A stretch of 22,817 nucleotides of DNA from SKLM01 sp041687115 (GTDB lineage: Bacteria; Chloroflexota; Anaerolineae; B4-G1), in assembly GCA_041687115.1 (NCBI GenBank), contig JAWLCP010000043.1, positions 1 through 22,817 of the forward strand, given 5' to 3'. The translations under genes were made by a program, and so were the position numbers. Every line of letters begins with the position of its first letter. The first letter of the stretch is position 1. This document shows positions 20,296 to 22,817 of the stretch, piece by piece. The notes below the pieces were generated by a model, which saw nothing but the letters and a program-made list of their open reading frames with translations, searched no databases and was not told the origin of the DNA.

Positions 20296-20820
20296 TTGAG
20301 CCGCCTGCAACCGGAGAAGCTGCACGTTACGCTGAGCTCGCGCATCAGAGCTGACGGTCCGATGGCGCCCCGCTGCTACACGCTCACGCACTCCGACCTC
20401 ACGGGTGAGCTGTTCCTGACCATCGACTCGGCATACGACAAGAAGCAGATCTCGGGCCTCTACACGCGCCTGATGCGCGACGAGGTACTGGCGGAGTGGC
20501 GTACGGACGAGGGCGCTGCCATGCTCCATGTGCATTGCCACGTCAGTGGCGGGGTCGCCCTTGGACCACCGGGCATGCGCCTCGCTATCTTTCACCGGGA
20601 GATGCCGTTGGTCCTGGAGGCATTTCGCTTCGGCGATCGCAGCCTCTTCGAAGCGCATCCACGCCTGGACGATGCTCCCATCCTCGTCCACTTCCACGCC
20701 AAGCAACCCCGCCACAATCGCGTGGAGAAGTGGGGGACGCCAGCTGATTACGACCATCCGGTGCGACACCCATCCCTCCTCCACAGCGCCCGCGACGGCC
20801 ATCCCCAGAGAGGGACGTGA
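20296..20820 (+). CDS. sgr: Staygreen (SGR) family Mg-dechelatase homologue
   Basis: The product is 174 residues from TTG 20296, behind GGGAGG. It matches the Staygreen domain over its length: EKLHVTL, RCYTLTHSDLTGELFLTI, the segment DKKQISGLYTRLMRDEVLAEW, LHVHCHVSGG, PLVLEAFRFGDRSLFE and the APILVHFHAK motif. In plants SGR removes Mg from chlorophyll a to give pheophytin a; bacterial homologues from Anaerolineae are also active. From memory, His32, Asp34 and Asp62 matter in that bacterial enzyme, and with this start H32, D34 and D62 stand at exactly those positions, which supports both function and start codon. The stop is one base before the start of an alpha/beta hydrolase gene. No photosynthesis gene is in the window, so the substrate may be environmental chlorophyll or another metallo-tetrapyrrole. 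Confidence 0.93.
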   Translation: MSRLQPEKLHVTLSSRIRADGPMAPRCYTLTHSDLTGELFLTIDSAYDKKQISGLYTRLMRDEVLAEWRTDEGAAMLHVHCHVSGGVALGPPGMRLAIFHREMPLVLEAFRFGDRSLFEAHPRLDDAPILVHFHAKQPRHNRVEKWGTPADYDHPVRHPSLLHSARDGHPQRGT

Positions 20821-20821
20821 C

Positions 20822-21571
20822 ATGCGCAGGCTCCGGCGCTGGTGGTGGGGGCTGCTTCTCGCCCCCGTTCTCCTCGTGAGTGGCTTCGTGATCTGGGCCC
20901 AATCGACGCCCACCCCGATGACGGAAGCGGACGCCGCCCTTCAGGCATCGACGGAGATGGACGGCGTGTTGGTGACGACAGGGGATTGGCTCACGTTCCG
21001 TCCTGTATCCCACGAGCCTTCGACGGGCCTTATCCTCTATCCTGGAGGACGCGTCGAACCCGACGCCTACGCGCCAGCAGCCCGGGAGGTCGCCGCCCAA
21101 GGCTATCTCGTGGTCCTGGTGCCGATGCCGCTGAACCTGGCCTTCTTCGCGCCGGATCGCGCGGCGGCAGTGATCGACTCGTTTCCGCAAGTAACGCAGT
21201 GGGTCGTCGGGGGACACTCGTTGGGCGGAGCGATGGCGGCCCGTTTTGCTCACAGGCATCCGGGGACGGTGGAGGGGCTCCTGCTCTGGGCCTCCTACCC
21301 GGCACAGAGTGACGACCTCTCCGAGCAGGATCTTTCTGTCACCGCCGTATACGCCACCAACGACGGGCTGGCTACCCCCGAGGAGATCGCTGCCTCGCGG
21401 CACCTCCTCCCTTCGGGGACCCAATGGATCGAGATTGAGGGCGGCAATCACGCACAATTCGGCTGGTACGGCTCGCAGGCCGGGGACGTGCCAGCCACGA
21501 TCAGCCGCGAAGCACAGCAGCACCAGGTGACGGCTGCAACCCTGGCCCTGCTCCAAGAGGTGGAGAGATGA
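20822..21571 (+). CDS. membrane-anchored alpha/beta hydrolase 1
   Basis: The product is 249 residues from ATG 20822, one base after the Staygreen stop codon, with AGAGGGA upstream, so the two should be translated as a pair. An Arg/Trp-rich start and a hydrophobic segment (about 7-27) form a signal anchor, placing the enzyme on the outer face of the membrane. The fold is alpha/beta hydrolase: YPGGRVEPDAYAP (oxyanion region), GGHSLGGAMAARFA with nucleophile S133, ATNDGLAT with D181, and EGGNHAQFG with H210, a full triad. The natural ester is unknown. Chlorophyllase and pheophytinase belong to the same fold, and coupling to Staygreen makes a chlorophyll-derived ester a reasonable guess, but no motif here proves it. 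Confidence 0.9.
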   Translation: MRRLRRWWWGLLLAPVLLVSGFVIWAQSTPTPMTEADAALQASTEMDGVLVTTGDWLTFRPVSHEPSTGLILYPGGRVEPDAYAPAAREVAAQGYLVVLVPMPLNLAFFAPDRAAAVIDSFPQVTQWVVGGHSLGGAMAARFAHRHPGTVEGLLLWASYPAQSDDLSEQDLSVTAVYATNDGLATPEEIAASRHLLPSGTQWIEIEGGNHAQFGWYGSQAGDVPATISREAQQHQVTAATLALLQEVER

Positions 21572-21725
21572 GACGCGGAGCCGAGGCCGGCCACCAGCGC
21601 GATACGTCCGGGGTTCACCAGCCGGGCGGCATCCCTGCTCGTCACGAAGAGGCCTGGGAATCCAGAGGGGCCGGGCCACGTCAACCGACGACGTCCCGGG
21701 GCAGAGAGCGCGGCAGGAGCGAGAG

Positions 21726-22697
<972 letters not shown>

Positions 22698-22709
22698 TGA
22701 AGAGGAACT

Positions 22710-22817
22710 ATGTCAATCAAGATTGTCACCGATAGCACCTGCGACCTGCCCGAGGAGATCACGGCCGATCTCGGAGTCACCGTCGTGCCGCTGTACATCA
22801 ACGTGGGCCAGAAGAGC
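22710..22817 (+). CDS. DegV family protein, N-terminal 36 codons (runs off the right edge)
   Basis: ATG 22710 with AGAGGAA upstream opens a frame to the window end. The first residues, IKIVTDSTCDLPEE and then VVPLYINVG, are the typical start of DegV/EDD-fold proteins, which bind a fatty acid; in Gram-positive bacteria some work with fatty acid kinase (FakB). It follows hydrolase 2 by 12 bases. If hydrolase 2 releases a long-chain product such as phytol, a lipid-binding neighbour would fit, but degV genes are common and this may be chance. Confidence 0.88.
   Translation, partial: MSIKIVTDSTCDLPEEITADLGVTVVPLYINVGQKS

Overview
This GC-rich window (22.8 kb) most resembles a chromosome segment of a non-photosynthetic Chloroflexota bacterium, probably Anaerolineae-like. 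That assignment is inference. It rests on a bacterial Staygreen (Mg-dechelatase) homologue of the type known from Anaerolineae, MttB-family methyltransferase paralogs, a fused phosphoglucose/phosphomannose isomerase, frequent TTG starts and good sigma-70-like promoters.

Region A (1-3536, minus strand) is read right to left. It holds an MttB-family corrinoid methyltransferase, a Cys/Met-type PLP enzyme, an internally deleted relic of another mttB gene, and the first 168 codons of a class I/II aminotransferase that runs off the left edge. Region B (3537-4032) is a divergent control region with one good promoter per strand, inverted repeats and a leader of about 300 nt.

Region C (4033-14902, plus strand) is one long unit: a Tat-type lipoprotein solute-binding protein, a DppB-type permease carrying an insertion of about 390 residues, a DppC-type permease, a fused double ATPase, a CBS-ACT sensor protein, a methylaspartate ammonia-lyase homologue (enolase superfamily) and a second MttB-family protein. 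With region A it reads as an uptake and breakdown locus for an amino-acid-like compound, possibly N-methylated. No corrinoid protein or reactivase is present, so such partners would have to lie elsewhere.

Region D (14903-18429) is housekeeping: clpP, tig and tRNA-Leu(UAG) on the minus strand, and a bifunctional PGI/PMI on the plus strand. Two back-to-back promoters separate the tRNA from the isomerase gene. A hairpin terminator separates clpP from the convergent mttB-like gene.

Region E (18430-22817, plus strand) begins with a truncated BCCT (betaine/carnitine/choline) transporter. A CarH/LitR-type MerR regulator with a B12-binding domain follows, preceded by 11-bp-spaced TTGACA repeats over its own -35 box. 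Next come a Staygreen homologue, two membrane-anchored alpha/beta hydrolases and the start of a degV gene. Staygreen removes Mg from chlorophyll a, and alpha/beta hydrolases carry out dephytylation in plants. The cluster is therefore a candidate chlorophyll or pheophytin salvage/detoxification system next to a B12- or light-responsive regulator. I consider this the most exciting part of the window.
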